From the NCBI RefSeq assembly GCF_000332815.1, contig NZ_AOFD01000002.1, forward strand, positions 62,001 through 126,000: DNA of 64,000 bases. The letters run 5' to 3'. The notes below the pieces were generated by a model that did not search any database, was not told where the DNA came from, and saw nothing but the letters and a program-made list of their open reading frames with translations. How positions within the stretch are numbered: position 1 is the stretch's first letter; each line of letters opens with the position of its first letter. The DNA comes from Arthrobacter nitrophenolicus. GTDB taxonomy: Bacteria; Actinomycetota; Actinomycetes; Actinomycetales; Micrococcaceae. The position numbers and the translations under genes are program-made. Below are positions 20,816 through 30,854 of this stretch, piece by piece.

Positions 20816-22173
20816 CTATGCCTCCGTCTTTCCGAGCAGGATCCGGGCTTCCGCAACCAGCGTGATGGAACCGGTCACCAAGACGCCGCCGGAGAGGTCG
20901 TCATTGGCTTCGGCCCGCTCCACGGCCCATTCAAGGGCGTCGTCAAGCTTCTCGGCGATGTGCACGTTGTCCTCGCCGAAGCCGAGGTCAACGGCAAGTT
21001 CGGCGAGTTCGGCGGCCGGAACGGCGCGCGGCGAGTTCGACTGCGTGAAGCAGTATTCCTCGGCAATGCCACCCAGGGATTCCTTGAGCTCGCGCAGGAT
21101 CTCCTCGGCGTCCTTTTCCTTGAGCACGCCCACCACTGGAACAAGGCGGGTGAACGTGAAGGCCTCCTGCAGTGCGGCGGCTGACGCCTTGATACCGTCC
21201 GGGTTGTGGGCGGCGTCGACGATGATGGTGGGCGCGGTACGCACCACTTCCAGCCGACCGGGGGACGTCACCCCGGCGAAGCCCTCCTGCAGCACTTCGA
21301 AGTTGAGTTCCTTTTCGCCGCCGAAGAACGCCTCCAGCGCGGCCACCGCCACGGCGGCGTTCTGGGCCTGGTGGGCACCGTGCAGGGGCACCAGGAGGTC
21401 CGGGTACCGGCCGGCGATGCCTTGGATGGTGACCATCTGGCCGCCGACCGCCACGGTCCGGGACTCGACGCCGAACTCCACGCCCTCGAAGCGGAACGGC
21501 ACGCCCACTTCCTTGGCTTTCTCGAGGAGCACCTGCGCGGCGTCCAGCGGCTGCGCTGCGCTCACCAGGTAACCGCCCGGCTTGATGATGCCGGCCTTTT
21601 CCAGGGCGATGTCCCCGGGGGTGTCCCCCAGCAGGTCGGTGTGGTCCAGCGAAATCGGGGTGATGACCGAGACCTGGCCGTCGCCCACGTTCGTGGCGTC
21701 GGTGATGCCGCCAAGGCCCACCTCGATAATGGCCACGTTGACCGGCTGGTCCGCGAAGACGGCGAAGCCAGGATGGTGAGGCACTCGAAGTACGTGAGGC
21801 GCGGCTGCCCCTCCGCTTCCAGTTCCGCGTCCACGATCTGCAGGTAGGGACGGATCTCATCCCAGATCCGGACGAACGTCTCGTCAGGGATCGGATGGCC
21901 GTCGATGCTGATCCGCTCGGTGACTTTGGACAGGTGCGGGCTGGTGTAGCGGCCGGTGCTCAGCCCGTGGGCGCGGAGGACGGCTTCGATCATGCGGGAG
22001 GTGGAGGTCTTGCCGTTGGTGCCCGTCACGTGAATGATCGGGTACGCCTTGTTGGGCTCACCCAGCACCTCCATGGCCCGGAAGAGCGGAGCCAGCCGGG
22101 GTTCCATCTTGTTTTCCGGTGCCCGGCCGAGCAGTTCGGCGTAGACACTTTCCACTGAGAAGTGATCGGTCAT
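20816..22173 (-). CDS. folC: Folylpolyglutamate synthase / dihydrofolate synthase (frame broken once)
   Basis: FolC adds glutamate to dihydropteroate and extends folate polyglutamates. The joined product is 452 aa with the Mur-ligase P-loop VTGTNGKTSTSRM near residue 50, the segment GRYTSPHLSKVTERI, VGLGGITDATN and the C-terminal domain with DAAHNPDGIKA. The break is near 21768: ATCCTGG followed by CTTCGCC needs one C to read LTILAFAVFADQPVN. It starts at ATG 22173, three bases after the ileS stop, so it is probably in the ileS transcript and partly under the T-box. Confidence 0.93.
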
Positions 22174-22176
22174 GTC

Positions 22177-25100
22177 CTAGGCCTCCACTTTTTCGACGGC
22201 GACGGCGGGCTCGGCCAGGTCGGCAGGCTCCGCGGCGAGGTCCACGGTCAGTGTTTCACCTTTGACCAACTCCGCGTTCGCCAGCAGGGCGTCCACCACG
22301 TTTTGGGCAGCCGTCACCGTTGTGCGGATCCGGTCGCTGACGTTGAGTCCGGCGTCCTTACGGGCCTGCTGGATGGCGCGGACCATGTCGCGTGCCAGGC
22401 CTTCGGCTTCGAGCTCCGGGGTGACCTCAGTGTTGAGGACCACGAAGCCGCCGCCCGGAAGCACCGCCACGGAGGCCGATCCGCCGTCGGATTCCGCCAC
22501 GACGGTTTCCAGCGTGTACTCCTGGGGTTCCAGCTGGAGCCCGCCCGCGGTCACCACGCCGGCGTCATCCACGGACCAGTCACCGGACTTGGAGCCCTTG
22601 ATGGCCACCTGGACGTTCTTGCCCAGGCGGGGGCCGGCAGCGCGGGCGTTGACCACCAGCTTCTGCTGGATGCCGAACTCCTCGGGGGAGGCAGTGGCGG
22701 CGTCCAGCAGCCGGACCGAGCGGAGGTTGAGTTCGTCCGCGAGGACGGCGGCGAAGCCTTCCAGCGCATCGGCCCCGGGTGCCACCACGGTGAGTTCCTG
22801 GAGTGGCAGGCGGACACGCAGGTTCGCTGCCTTCCGCAGGGAGGAACCGGTGGAGCAGATCTGCTGCACCCGGTCCATGGCCTCGACCAGGTCCGGGTTG
22901 GCCGGGAACTGTGCGGCGTCGGGCCAGTCAGCCAGGTGCACGGAGCGGCCGCCGGTGAGACCCCGCCAGATTTCTTCCGTCACCAGCGGCAGCAGCGACG
23001 CCGCCGCACGTGAGACAGCCTCCAGGGCGGTGTACAGGGCGTCGAAGGCGTCCCGGTCCTCGTCGAAGAAGCGCTGGCGGCTGCGGCGGACGTACCAGTT
23101 GGTCAGCATGTCCAGGTAGCCGCGGAGCTCGTCGCACGCGCCGGAGATGTCGTAGGTGTCCAGCTGCCCGGTCATGTTCCGCACCAGTTCGCCGGTGTTG
23201 GCGAGCAGGTACTGGTCCAGGGTGTCCGTGTACCCGTCGTAGCGCAGCTGCGCGTCATAGCCGGCGCCGCCGTTGGCGGCATTGGTGTAGAGCGTGAAGA
23301 AGCTGTACACGTTCCAGAGCGGCAGGATGACCTGCCGGACGCCGTCGCGGATGCCCTGCTCGGTGACGATCAGGTTGCCGCCGCGCAGGATGGGGCTGGA
23401 CATCAGGAACCAGCGCATGGCGTCGGATCCGTCGCGGTCCAGCACTTCGGACACGTCCGGGTAGTTGCGCAGGCTCTTGGACATCTTCTGCCCGTCGGAG
23501 CCGAGCACGATGCCGTGGCTGATGACGTTGCGGAACGCCGGCCGGTCGAACAGGGCCGTCGAAAGGATGTGCAGCATGTAGAACCAGCCGCGGGTTTGCC
23601 CGATGTACTCCACGATGAAGTCTGCCGGGTTGTGGGAGTCGAACCAGGCTTCGTTCTGGAACGGGTAATGCACCTGGCCGTAGGGCATGGAGCCGGAGTC
23701 GAACCAGACGTCCAGGACGTCCTCCACCCGGCGCATCACGGACTGGCCTTCTTCGGGCGTGCGCGGGTCGTCCGGGTTGGGCCGGGTCAGTTCGTCGATG
23801 AACGGACGGTGCAGGTCCACCTGGCCGTCCTGGTTCAGCGGCAGCCGGCCGAAGTCGGCCTCGATTTCCGCCAGCGAGCCGTAGACGTCGGTGCGGGGGT
23901 ATTCGGGGTCGCTGGACTGCCACACCGGATGGGGCTGCCCCAGTAGCGGTTCCGGCTGATGGACCAGTCGCGGGCGTTTTCCAGCCACTTGCCGAACTGG
24001 CCGTCCTTGACGTTGCCGGGGATCCAGTTGATCTCCTGGTTCAGTTCGTACATCCGGTCCTTGAACTTGGTGACCTCCACGTACCAGGAGGAGACGGCGC
24101 GGTAGATCAGCGGGTTGCGGCACCGCCAGCAGTGCGGGTAGCTGTGCTCGTAGCTTGCCTGCTTGACGAGCCGGCCCTGGGCGCGCAGGACCTGGGTGAT
24201 GGGTTTGTTGGCCTCGAACACCTGCAGGCCCACAATGTCGTGGAGGTCGCCGTGCTTGAACAGGGGCAGGAATTTGGCGCCTTCATCCACGGAGAGGATG
24301 ACCGGGATCCCGGCTTCCTCGCAGACCTTCTGGTCGTCCTCGCCGTAGGCGGGGGCCTGGTGCACGATGCCCGTGCCGTCGGTGGTGGTGACGTAATCCG
24401 CCACCAGGAAACGCCAGGCGTTCTCCATGCCGTACTTTTCGTTGTCGGCAAAGTCATGCCACAGCGGCTCGTAGGCCAGGCCCTCCAGTTCGGCACCGGT
24501 GTGCGTGGACACGACGGCGGCCTGGGCCGCTTCGAAGTCGTCGTAGCCCAGGTCCTTGGCATAGCTGCCCACCAGGTCGGCGGCCAGCAGGAAGCTGCCG
24601 GTGACGGGCGCATCGGCGGATGCGGCCTTGATGCCGTTGGGACCGGCCGGCAGCACGGCGTAGGAGATGGCAGGCCCGACGGCGAGCGCGGCGTTGGTGG
24701 GCAGGGTCCAGGGCGTGGTGGTCCAGGCGAGCGCCTGCACGCCGGCAAGCTTCTGCGACAGCTCCGACTGTCCGGCTGTGATGGGGAACGTGACCGTGAC
24801 GGTCTGGTCCTGCCGGTTCTTGTAGACGTCGTCGTCCATCCGGAGCTCGTGGTTGGACAGCGGCGTCTCGTCCTTCCAGCAGTAGGGAAGCACGCGGTAG
24901 CCGTTGTAGGTCAGGCCTTTCTCGTGCAGCTGCTTGAAAGCCCAGAGGACGGACTCCATGTACTCGACGTTGAGCGTTTTGTAGTCGTTATCGAAGTCAA
25001 CCCAGCGTGCCTGGCGGGTGACGTAGCTGCGCCATTCGTCGGCGTATTTCATGACGGATGCCCGGCAGGCGTCATTGAACTTGTCGATGCCCATGGCTTC

Positions 25101-25502
25101 GATCTGGGTCTTGTCCGTCATGCCCAGCTGCTTCATGGCTTCCAGTTCGGCGGGCAGCCCGTGGGTGTCCCAGCCGAAGCGGCGCTCAACGCGCTTGCCG
25201 CGCTGGGTCTGGTACCGGCCCACCAGGTCCTTGGCGTAGCCGGTGAGGAGGTGGCCGTAGTGCGGCAGGCCGTTGGCGAAGGGCGGGCCGTCGTAGAACA
25301 CGAACTCGTTGCTGCCGGGTTCACCGCCGGGGGCGTCGGCGCTGCGCTGGTCGATGCTGGCCTGGAAGGTGCCGTCCTGGTCCCAGTACTTCAGGATGCG
25401 CTCTTCGATCTCCGGGAACTTCACGGAGGCGGACACAGCGGCACCGCCGCCGGACGACGCGCTGGTGGAAGTACTGGCCGAGGCCTTGGGGTAATACGTC
25501 AT
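22177..25502 (-). CDS. ileS: Isoleucine--tRNA ligase (frame broken once)
   Basis: The joined product is 1,108 aa, the length of the eukaryote/archaeal-like IleRS found in many actinobacteria. The HIGH motif appears as [15 protein letters not shown] near residue 82, followed by [13 protein letters not shown]. The KMSKS loop is [14 protein letters not shown] near 674, and an editing domain lies between. The break is near 23926: CCCATC followed by CGGTGTGG needs one C to read [15 protein letters not shown]. The N-terminus has a short Ser/Ala-rich extension. ATG at 25502 with CAGGATG five bases upstream, inside the T-box region. Enzymes of this class are generally less sensitive to mupirocin. Confidence 0.94.
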
Positions 25503-25505
25503 GTC

Positions 25506-25795
25506 GACATCCTGGGTTGAGCTTGGCGAACTGCCGGCTTGCGCCTTCTGTTCCGTTCAGGATGCGAGGACGGTTTCCGTGTTGTCCGCCGGACTCCACG
25601 CTCACCGCGGTACCACCTCACTTACCGCGTTGCGTGCTCCGGAAGGAACGTACGCGACGACGGCCACTCATTACTGCTGTGACGGGCTTACCCGTCCGGT
25701 TCTACTGGCGCGTGCCGGGATGCCAGGTTCGACAAGCCAGTCCGCGTGTTCTTCCGGAAGCTCACCGGTGATTGCCGGGTCATAGCCGGTTTCGA
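25506..25795 (-). promoter_or_regulatory. ileS T-box leader (translational type)
   Basis: The T-box sequence AGGTGGTACCGCGG is read on the minus strand at 25605-25618. Upstream, a stem I region contains GGCAATCACCGGTGAGC, where ATC is the probable Ile specifier, followed by CTTCCGGAAGAAC. Downstream, CATCCTG (25558-25564) is perfectly complementary to CAGGATG (25508-25514), which contains the ileS ribosome site. This fits a sequestrator that uncharged tRNA-Ile disrupts, not a terminator: no T run is present. Confidence 0.9.
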
Positions 25796-25854
25796 TTCTA
25801 CTATCCATCAGGCGCAGGTTTCCATTCAGCCGCCCGCTTCCCGCCGGCAGTCCC

Positions 25855-25867
25855 TACAATCGGAGGC
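25855..25867 (+). promoter_or_regulatory. -10 element, probably leaderless promoter
   Basis: TACAAT at 25855-25860 is followed by seven bases (CGGAGGC) and the ATG at 25868. Transcription would start at or next to the ATG, although GGAGG is also present. Confidence 0.45.
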
Positions 25868-26884
25868 ATGACTGACGCGGCCCCGGTCCCGCCCGCCCGG
25901 CGTCGTCGCGCCCGGGCCTTCCGCTGGGCCTCGGCAGCCGCCGCCGCTCCCGTGGCGCTGATTGGCCTGCTGCGCGCCATTCCCGCTGACTGGCCTGTGA
26001 TGGCCGTCCAACTGCTGGCCTTTGTTCCCTGGTTTACGGTGCCGGCCGCCGTCGCGCTTCTGCTGTCCATTGCCGCGCGCAGCAGGCCGCTGCAGCTGGT
26101 GGCCGCGGCGCTTCTCGGTGTCCAGGTACTGTGGCTCTTTCCCCCGGCGGCCGCTTCGCCTGAAACAGCGCACGCGGGCCAGCCGGTGGTGGAGGTGAAA
26201 GCCATGGCCATCAATGCCGGGCTGGGCCAGGCGGACGCCGCCGGCATCGTGGACCTGGTGCAGGAACACCAGGTGGACCTGCTGGTGGTGGCGGAATACA
26301 CCCAGGAACTGGCGGACAGGTTGTCTGCGGCCGGCTTGGCTCGCCTGCTCCCCCACCAGGTGGCGCATCCCAGGGCCAGGGCCGCCGGCGCTGCCGTCTT
26401 CTCCTCGTTGTCGCTCCGGGAGGTGGGGATGGTGCCCGACAGCCCGTTCAGGATGCCCGTGGTCAGCGTCGACCTGTCGGCTGCCGGGCAAGAAGCGGCC
26501 CTGCGGGTAGTCGCCGTCCATACCCTCGCGCCCGTCGATGACGGCCTCGCCCAATGGCGCAGCGACCTCGCAGCATTGGACCGGATTGACGCCGGAGCCG
26601 GGCCGCTCCTGCTGGCGGGCGATTTCAACGCCACCCTCGACCACCGGGAGTTCCGGGACCTGCTGGCGGGGGACAGCCGGACGAGGCCGCTGGTGGATGT
26701 TTCCGCAGCCGCCGGAAGCCGGCTGGTCCCCACCTGGCCGATGCGCGGCTACTACCTTCCCGGGGTGACGCTGGACCATCTGGTCACGAGCCCGGACATC
26801 ACGGGGTCTGGCTACTCGGTCCGCACGGTTGCGGGCACGGACCACGCTGCCGTCCTGGCGGTGCTGGAGATCCGGCTGTCGTAG
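25868..26884 (+). CDS. Endonuclease/exonuclease/phosphatase family membrane protein
   Basis: The 338-aa product begins MTDAAPVPPARRRRARAF and has three membrane helices in residues 20-100. An extracytoplasmic EEP domain follows: AMAINAGLGQADAAGIVDLV, VVAEYTQE, LAGDFNATLDHREF near 255, TLDHLVTSPD near 300 and the catalytic GTDHAAVLAV near 325. ATG at 25868 was preferred over an upstream GTG because the -10 hexamer ends seven bases before it. The family includes phosphodiesterases acting on nucleic acid or lipids; the substrate is not evident. Convergent with the SDR gene. Confidence 0.85.
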   Translation: MTDAAPVPPARRRRARAFRWASAAAAAPVALIGLLRAIPADWPVMAVQLLAFVPWFTVPAAVALLLSIAARSRPLQLVAAALLGVQVLWLFPPAAASPETAHAGQPVVEVKAMAINAGLGQADAAGIVDLVQEHQVDLLVVAEYTQELADRLSAAGLARLLPHQVAHPRARAAGAAVFSSLSLREVGMVPDSPFRMPVVSVDLSAAGQEAALRVVAVHTLAPVDDGLAQWRSDLAALDRIDAGAGPLLLAGDFNATLDHREFRDLLAGDSRTRPLVDVSAAAGSRLVPTWPMRGYYLPGVTLDHLVTSPDITGSGYSVRTVAGTDHAAVLAVLEIRLS

Positions 26885-26905
26885 GCCTGGTCCTGCGGCC
26901 CCGGG

Positions 26906-27664
26906 CTAGCCCTTGCGGATGAGCTTGTAGTTGGAGGCCTGGGCCACCGGCCGGATGACGATCTGGTCCAGGTTGACGTGGTGCGGGGCGCTGACGGCGT
27001 ACCGGACGACGTCCGCAACGTCCCCGGCCGTCAGGGGCTTCTCCACTCCCTGGTAGACCTTGTCGGCCGCCTGCCGGTTCCCGAGCCTGTTGAGGGCGAA
27101 CTCCTCGGTGTGGACCAGTCCAGGCGCAACTTCGATGACGCGGATGTTGTGTTCGGCTTCTTCCAGCCGCAGCGCCTCGGTCATGGCACGCTGGGCGTAT
27201 TTGGCGGCGTTGTAGCCTCCGCCGCCTTCGTACGCGGCAAGGCCGGCGGTGGAGGTGAGGTTCAGCACCGTTCCTTCCCCGTGGGCGCGCAGCATGGGCA
27301 GGAAGGAGCGCGTCAGTTTCATGGTGCCCAGGACGTTCACCCGGTACATCCAGTCCCAGTCCTCCGTGCTGGCGTCCGCGATCCGGTCGGCGCCCCTGGC
27401 ACCACCGGCAATGTTGACCAGGGTGTCGATGCCGCCCGCTTCGGTGACCCGGCTCAGCAAGCGGGACACGTCGTCGTCCGCGGAAATATCGGCGGGAATG
27501 GCGGTTGCCCCGGTTTCGGCCGCCAGCGCCTCGAGCCGGTCCGCCCGGCGGGCCACGGCGAAGACTGTCCATCCGCCGGATGCCAGGGCGCGCACCGTGG
27601 CTTCCCCGATCCCGCTGCTCGCGCCGGTCACCAAAGCTGCTTTCTTGTGCACATCGTCAGTCAT
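26906..27664 (-). CDS. SDR family NAD(P)-dependent oxidoreductase
   Basis: A classical short-chain dehydrogenase of 252 aa: the cofactor motif TGASSGIG at residue 13, NIAGG near 89, and catalytic Ser (LTSTAGL) with YNAAK near 155. The VARRADR segment after beta-2 suggests NADP preference. The closest-known relatives by recall are YdfG-like 3-hydroxy acid dehydrogenases. It appears to be a single-gene unit; ATG at 27664. Physiological substrate unknown. Confidence 0.88.
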   Translation of the reverse strand: MTDDVHKKAALVTGASSGIGEATVRALASGGWTVFAVARRADRLEALAAETGATAIPADISADDDVSRLLSRVTEAGGIDTLVNIAGGARGADRIADASTEDWDWMYRVNVLGTMKLTRSFLPMLRAHGEGTVLNLTSTAGLAAYEGGGGYNAAKYAQRAMTEALRLEEAEHNIRVIEVAPGLVHTEEFALNRLGNRQAADKVYQGVEKPLTAGDVADVVRYAVSAPHHVNLDQIVIRPVAQASNYKLIRKG

Positions 27665-27748
27665 GGCACCACCCTAGCCGCCTGCCGCCACGAACCTGGC
27701 CCGGGGCAACACCGCTTCAGGTCAGTCCGGGTCAGAGGCGAGATAGCC

Positions 27749-27837
27749 ACCAGGACCCGGTATCCGTCGTCGTCCGCCGGCGGATCGTAGATCCGTTTTA
27801 CGGCGAAGCCGGCTCCTTTGGCACCCATGGGCGGCAT
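27749..27837 (-). pseudogene. N-terminal stump of a DUF488 family protein
   Basis: From ATG at 27837 the frame reads MPPMGAKGAGFAVKRIYDP and then PADDDGYRVLV, the start of DUF488 proteins (normally continuing DRLWPRGV and about 110 residues in all). After GYRVLV similarity stops at once and the frame runs into unrelated sequence and the SDR 5' side. Neither other frame restores the family. This is a real deletion remnant, unlike the single-base breaks elsewhere. Confidence 0.6.
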
Positions 27838-27889
27838 GCTACTCCCCCGCGGTTCTGTGCGAAGCAACGGAGCATGAAAGAATTGCCCA

Positions 27890-30522
27890 ATGGCTGAAGA
27901 CACGCAGGGTACAGACACGCCCATCACCGCCCCCATCAACGTTCCGGACAAGCCGGCCCTCGAGGGCCTCGAAGCTGCCCTGACGCAGCGCTGGCTGGCC
28001 GAGGGAACCTACAAGTTCGACCCCGACACCACCCGGGAACAGGTCTACTCGATCGACACTCCCCCGCCCACCGCTTCGGGGTCGCTGCATGTGGGGCACA
28101 TGTTCTCCTACACCCAGACCGACGTGCTGGCACGCTACCAGCGCATGACCGGCAAGAACGTCTTCTACCCCATGGGCTGGGACGACAACGGCCTGCCCAC
28201 CGAACGCCGGGTGCAGAACTACTACGGCGTCCGTTGCGACCCCGCCATCCCCTACAACCCGGACTACCGCCCGCCGGCCCAGCCGGCCAAGAACCAGCGG
28301 GACTTCGACGTTGTCTCCCGCCGGAACTTCATCGAACTGTGTGAAGAGCTGGCAGTCGAGGACGAGAAGGTCTTTGAGAACCTGTTCCAGACACTCGGCC
28401 TGTCGGTTGACTGGAAACTGACGTACCGGACCATCGACGACAATTCGCGCGCCGCCTCCCAGCGCGCCTTCCTGGCCAACCTCGCTGCCGGCGACGCCTA
28501 CATGGCCGAGGCGCCCACACTGTGGACATCACCTTCCGGACCGCAGTGGCGCAGGCCGAACTCGAAGACCGCGAAGTGCCCAGCGCCTACTACCGCTACC
28601 CCTTCTTCACCGAGGACGGGGAGAAGATCTACATCGAGACCACCCGTCCGGAGCTGTTGGCTGCCTGCGCGGCGCTGGTGGCCAACCCCGACGACGAACG
28701 GTACCAGCCGCTGTTCGGCAAGAAGGTGACCTCCCCCGTATTCGGCGTCGAGGTCGAGGTCAAGGCGCACCCGCTCGCGAAGGCGGACAAGGGCTCCGGC
28801 ATCGCCATGGTGTGCACCTTCGGCGACCTGACGGACGTTACCTGGTGGCGCGAACTGCAGCTGCCCACCCGCGCGATCGTGGGCCGCGACGGCCGGATCG
28901 TCGGGGAAACCCCGGAGTGGATCACCACCGACGCCGGCCGTGAGGCCTTCGCAAAGATCGCCGGCAAAACGGTCTTCAGCGCCAAGGAAGGCGTGGTGGA
29001 GCTCCTGGCCGCCGCGGACCTCCTGGAGGGTGAGCCGAAGAAGATCATGCACCCGGTGAACTTCTACGAGAAGGGCGACAAGCCGCTCGAGGTTGTCACC
29101 TCCCGGCAGTGGTACATCCGTAACGGCGGCCGCGACGAGGACCGCCGCGAGCGGCTGATTGCGCGCGGCCACGAGATCGACTTCCACCCCTCCTTCATGC
29201 GCTCACGCTACGAGAACTGGATCTCGGGGCTCAACGGCGACTGGCTGGTCTCCCGGCAGCGCTTCTTCGGCGTGCCCATCCCCGTCTGGTACCCGCTGGA
29301 CAGTGACGGCAACCCGAACTATGACGCACCCATCGTTCCCTCGGATGAGCAGCTCCCGGTGGACCCGATGGCAGACGCCGCCCCGGGATACGAGGAATCC
29401 CAGCGCGACGTGCCGGGCGGCTTCACCGGTGACGCCGACATCTTCGACACCTGGGCCACGTCCTCGCTGACTCCGCAGATCGTGGGCGGCTGGAGCCGCG
29501 ACGAGGAACTCTTTGCCAAGGTCTACCCGTTCGACCTGCGCCCGCAGGGCCACGACATCATCCGGACCTGGCTCTTCTCCTCGGTGGTGCGTGCCGATGC
29601 ACTGCAGAAGAACGCGCCGTGGAAGCACGCGGCGATCTCCGGCTGGATCCTGGACCCGGACCGCAAGAAGATGTCCAAGTCCAAGGGCAACGTGGTGGTT
29701 CCCACCGACGTCCTGGACGAGTACGGTTCCGATGCCGTCCGTTACTGGGCGGCCTCCGCCCGCCTGGGTGCGGACACCGCGTACGAGATTGCGCAGATGA
29801 AGATCGGCCGCCGCCTGGCCATCAAGCTGCTCAACGCTTCCAAGTTCGTCCTCAACCTCGGGGCCACGGAAAACTCGGTGCTCCGTGCGGACCTGTCCGT
29901 GCTCACCAACCCCCTGGACCGTGCATTACTGGCCCAGCTCGGCGAGGTAGTGCGGGAGTCCACCAAGGCGTTCAACAACTACGACTACGCCCGGGCGCTG
30001 CAGATCACCGAGAGCTTCTTCTGGCAGTTCACGGACGACTACGTCGAACTCATCAAGGACCGCGCCTACGGCGCGGCCGGCGAAGCAGAGCAGGCTTCGG
30101 TGCTGGGGGCCCTGGCCACCACCCTGGACACCCTGCTGCGGCTGTTCGCCCCGTTCCTGCCCTTCGCCACCGAAGAGGTGTGGAGCTGGTGGCGCAACGG
30201 CTCGGTCCACCGCGCCGAATGGCCCGCGGGGCTGGAGGTTCCCGGCGGGGACACCACCATGCTGGCCACGGTGGGACTCGCACTCAGCGGTGTCCGCAAG
30301 GCCAAGTCCGAGGCGAAGGTCAAGCAGCGCACCGAGGTGCTGTCCGCGACCATCACGGCGCCTGAAGCACTGACCGCTCAGTTGCAGGCCGGCCTGTCCG
30401 ACCTGAAGGCGGCGTCCAACGCCCGGGACATCACCCTGGTGGCGGCCGACGGTGAGCTTACGGTCAACGGCGTGGACCTTGCCGTTACGGATGAGCCGCC
30501 AAGGCCTAAGGCCGGGTTTTAA
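27890..30522 (+). CDS. valS: Valine--tRNA ligase, archaeal-like type (frame broken once)
   Basis: The joined 878-aa product has the HIGH motif as PTASGSLHVGHMFSYTQTD near residue 62, followed by FYPMGWDDNGLPTERRVQNY, a form seen in archaeal and rickettsial ValRS and unlike the usual bacterial PPPNVTGSLHMGH. The KMSKS loop is PDRKKMSKSKGNVV near 590. The C-terminal coiled-coil arm typical of the bacterial type is short or absent. The break is near 28525: CTGTGG followed by ACATCACC needs one G to read LWDITFRTAVAQ. ATG at 27890 lacks a clear ribosome site. A terminator follows at 30551. Confidence 0.92.
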
Positions 30523-30550
30523 GGCCTGGGTCCGGATTCCGGACAAAGGG

Positions 30551-30586
30551 GAAGCCCCATCAGCGTTTTGCCGTTGGTGGGGCTTC
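30551..30586 (+). terminator. Rho-independent terminator of valS
   Basis: The stem GAAGCCCCA with TGGGGCTTC, extended by weaker pairs, is followed by GACTTTTC. Confidence 0.8.
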
Positions 30587-30650
30587 GACTTTTCGGCCAT
30601 CTGGTGACGACTTGATGGTCTGGCAGGATCCTGGGAAATTTCAGGTCTTC

Positions 30651-30823
30651 CTACCACGTCACTGGTAGCTTGTATCTGGCTTTGCCGATGGCTGCGTCAG
30701 ATACATATCACTGAATCTTCGGTTCCTGCGTCCCGCTTCTTTCGAAGTGGGTAAGAACCATTGTTGTCCCGGCCGGGGGCATGCGCAAGGGCCCCGGGAG
30801 AACTACAAACGAGTAGTTTTCCC
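30651..30823 (+). other. Intergenic region with four successive hairpins, possible structured RNA
   Basis: The 332-base gap between valS and the DsbA-like gene holds no supported CDS. It contains four hairpins: CTACCA/TGGTAG (30651-30668), GTATCTG/CAGATAC (30672-30704), CCCGCTTC/GAAGTGGG (30732-30751) and GGGAGAACTAC/GTAGTTTTCCC (30796-30823), the last followed by a pyrimidine run like a terminator. GC content is lower than in the flanks. Either strand could be transcribed. Confidence 0.35.
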
Positions 30824-30854
30824 TAGGCCCTTTCCGCTGCGGGAGGCCAACGGT

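Noticed and set aside
24132-25520. 462-codon open frame antisense to ileS
   Set aside because: Shadow frame typical of high-GC genes; no family match, no ribosome site, and it runs through the T-box leader and IleRS motifs on the other strand.
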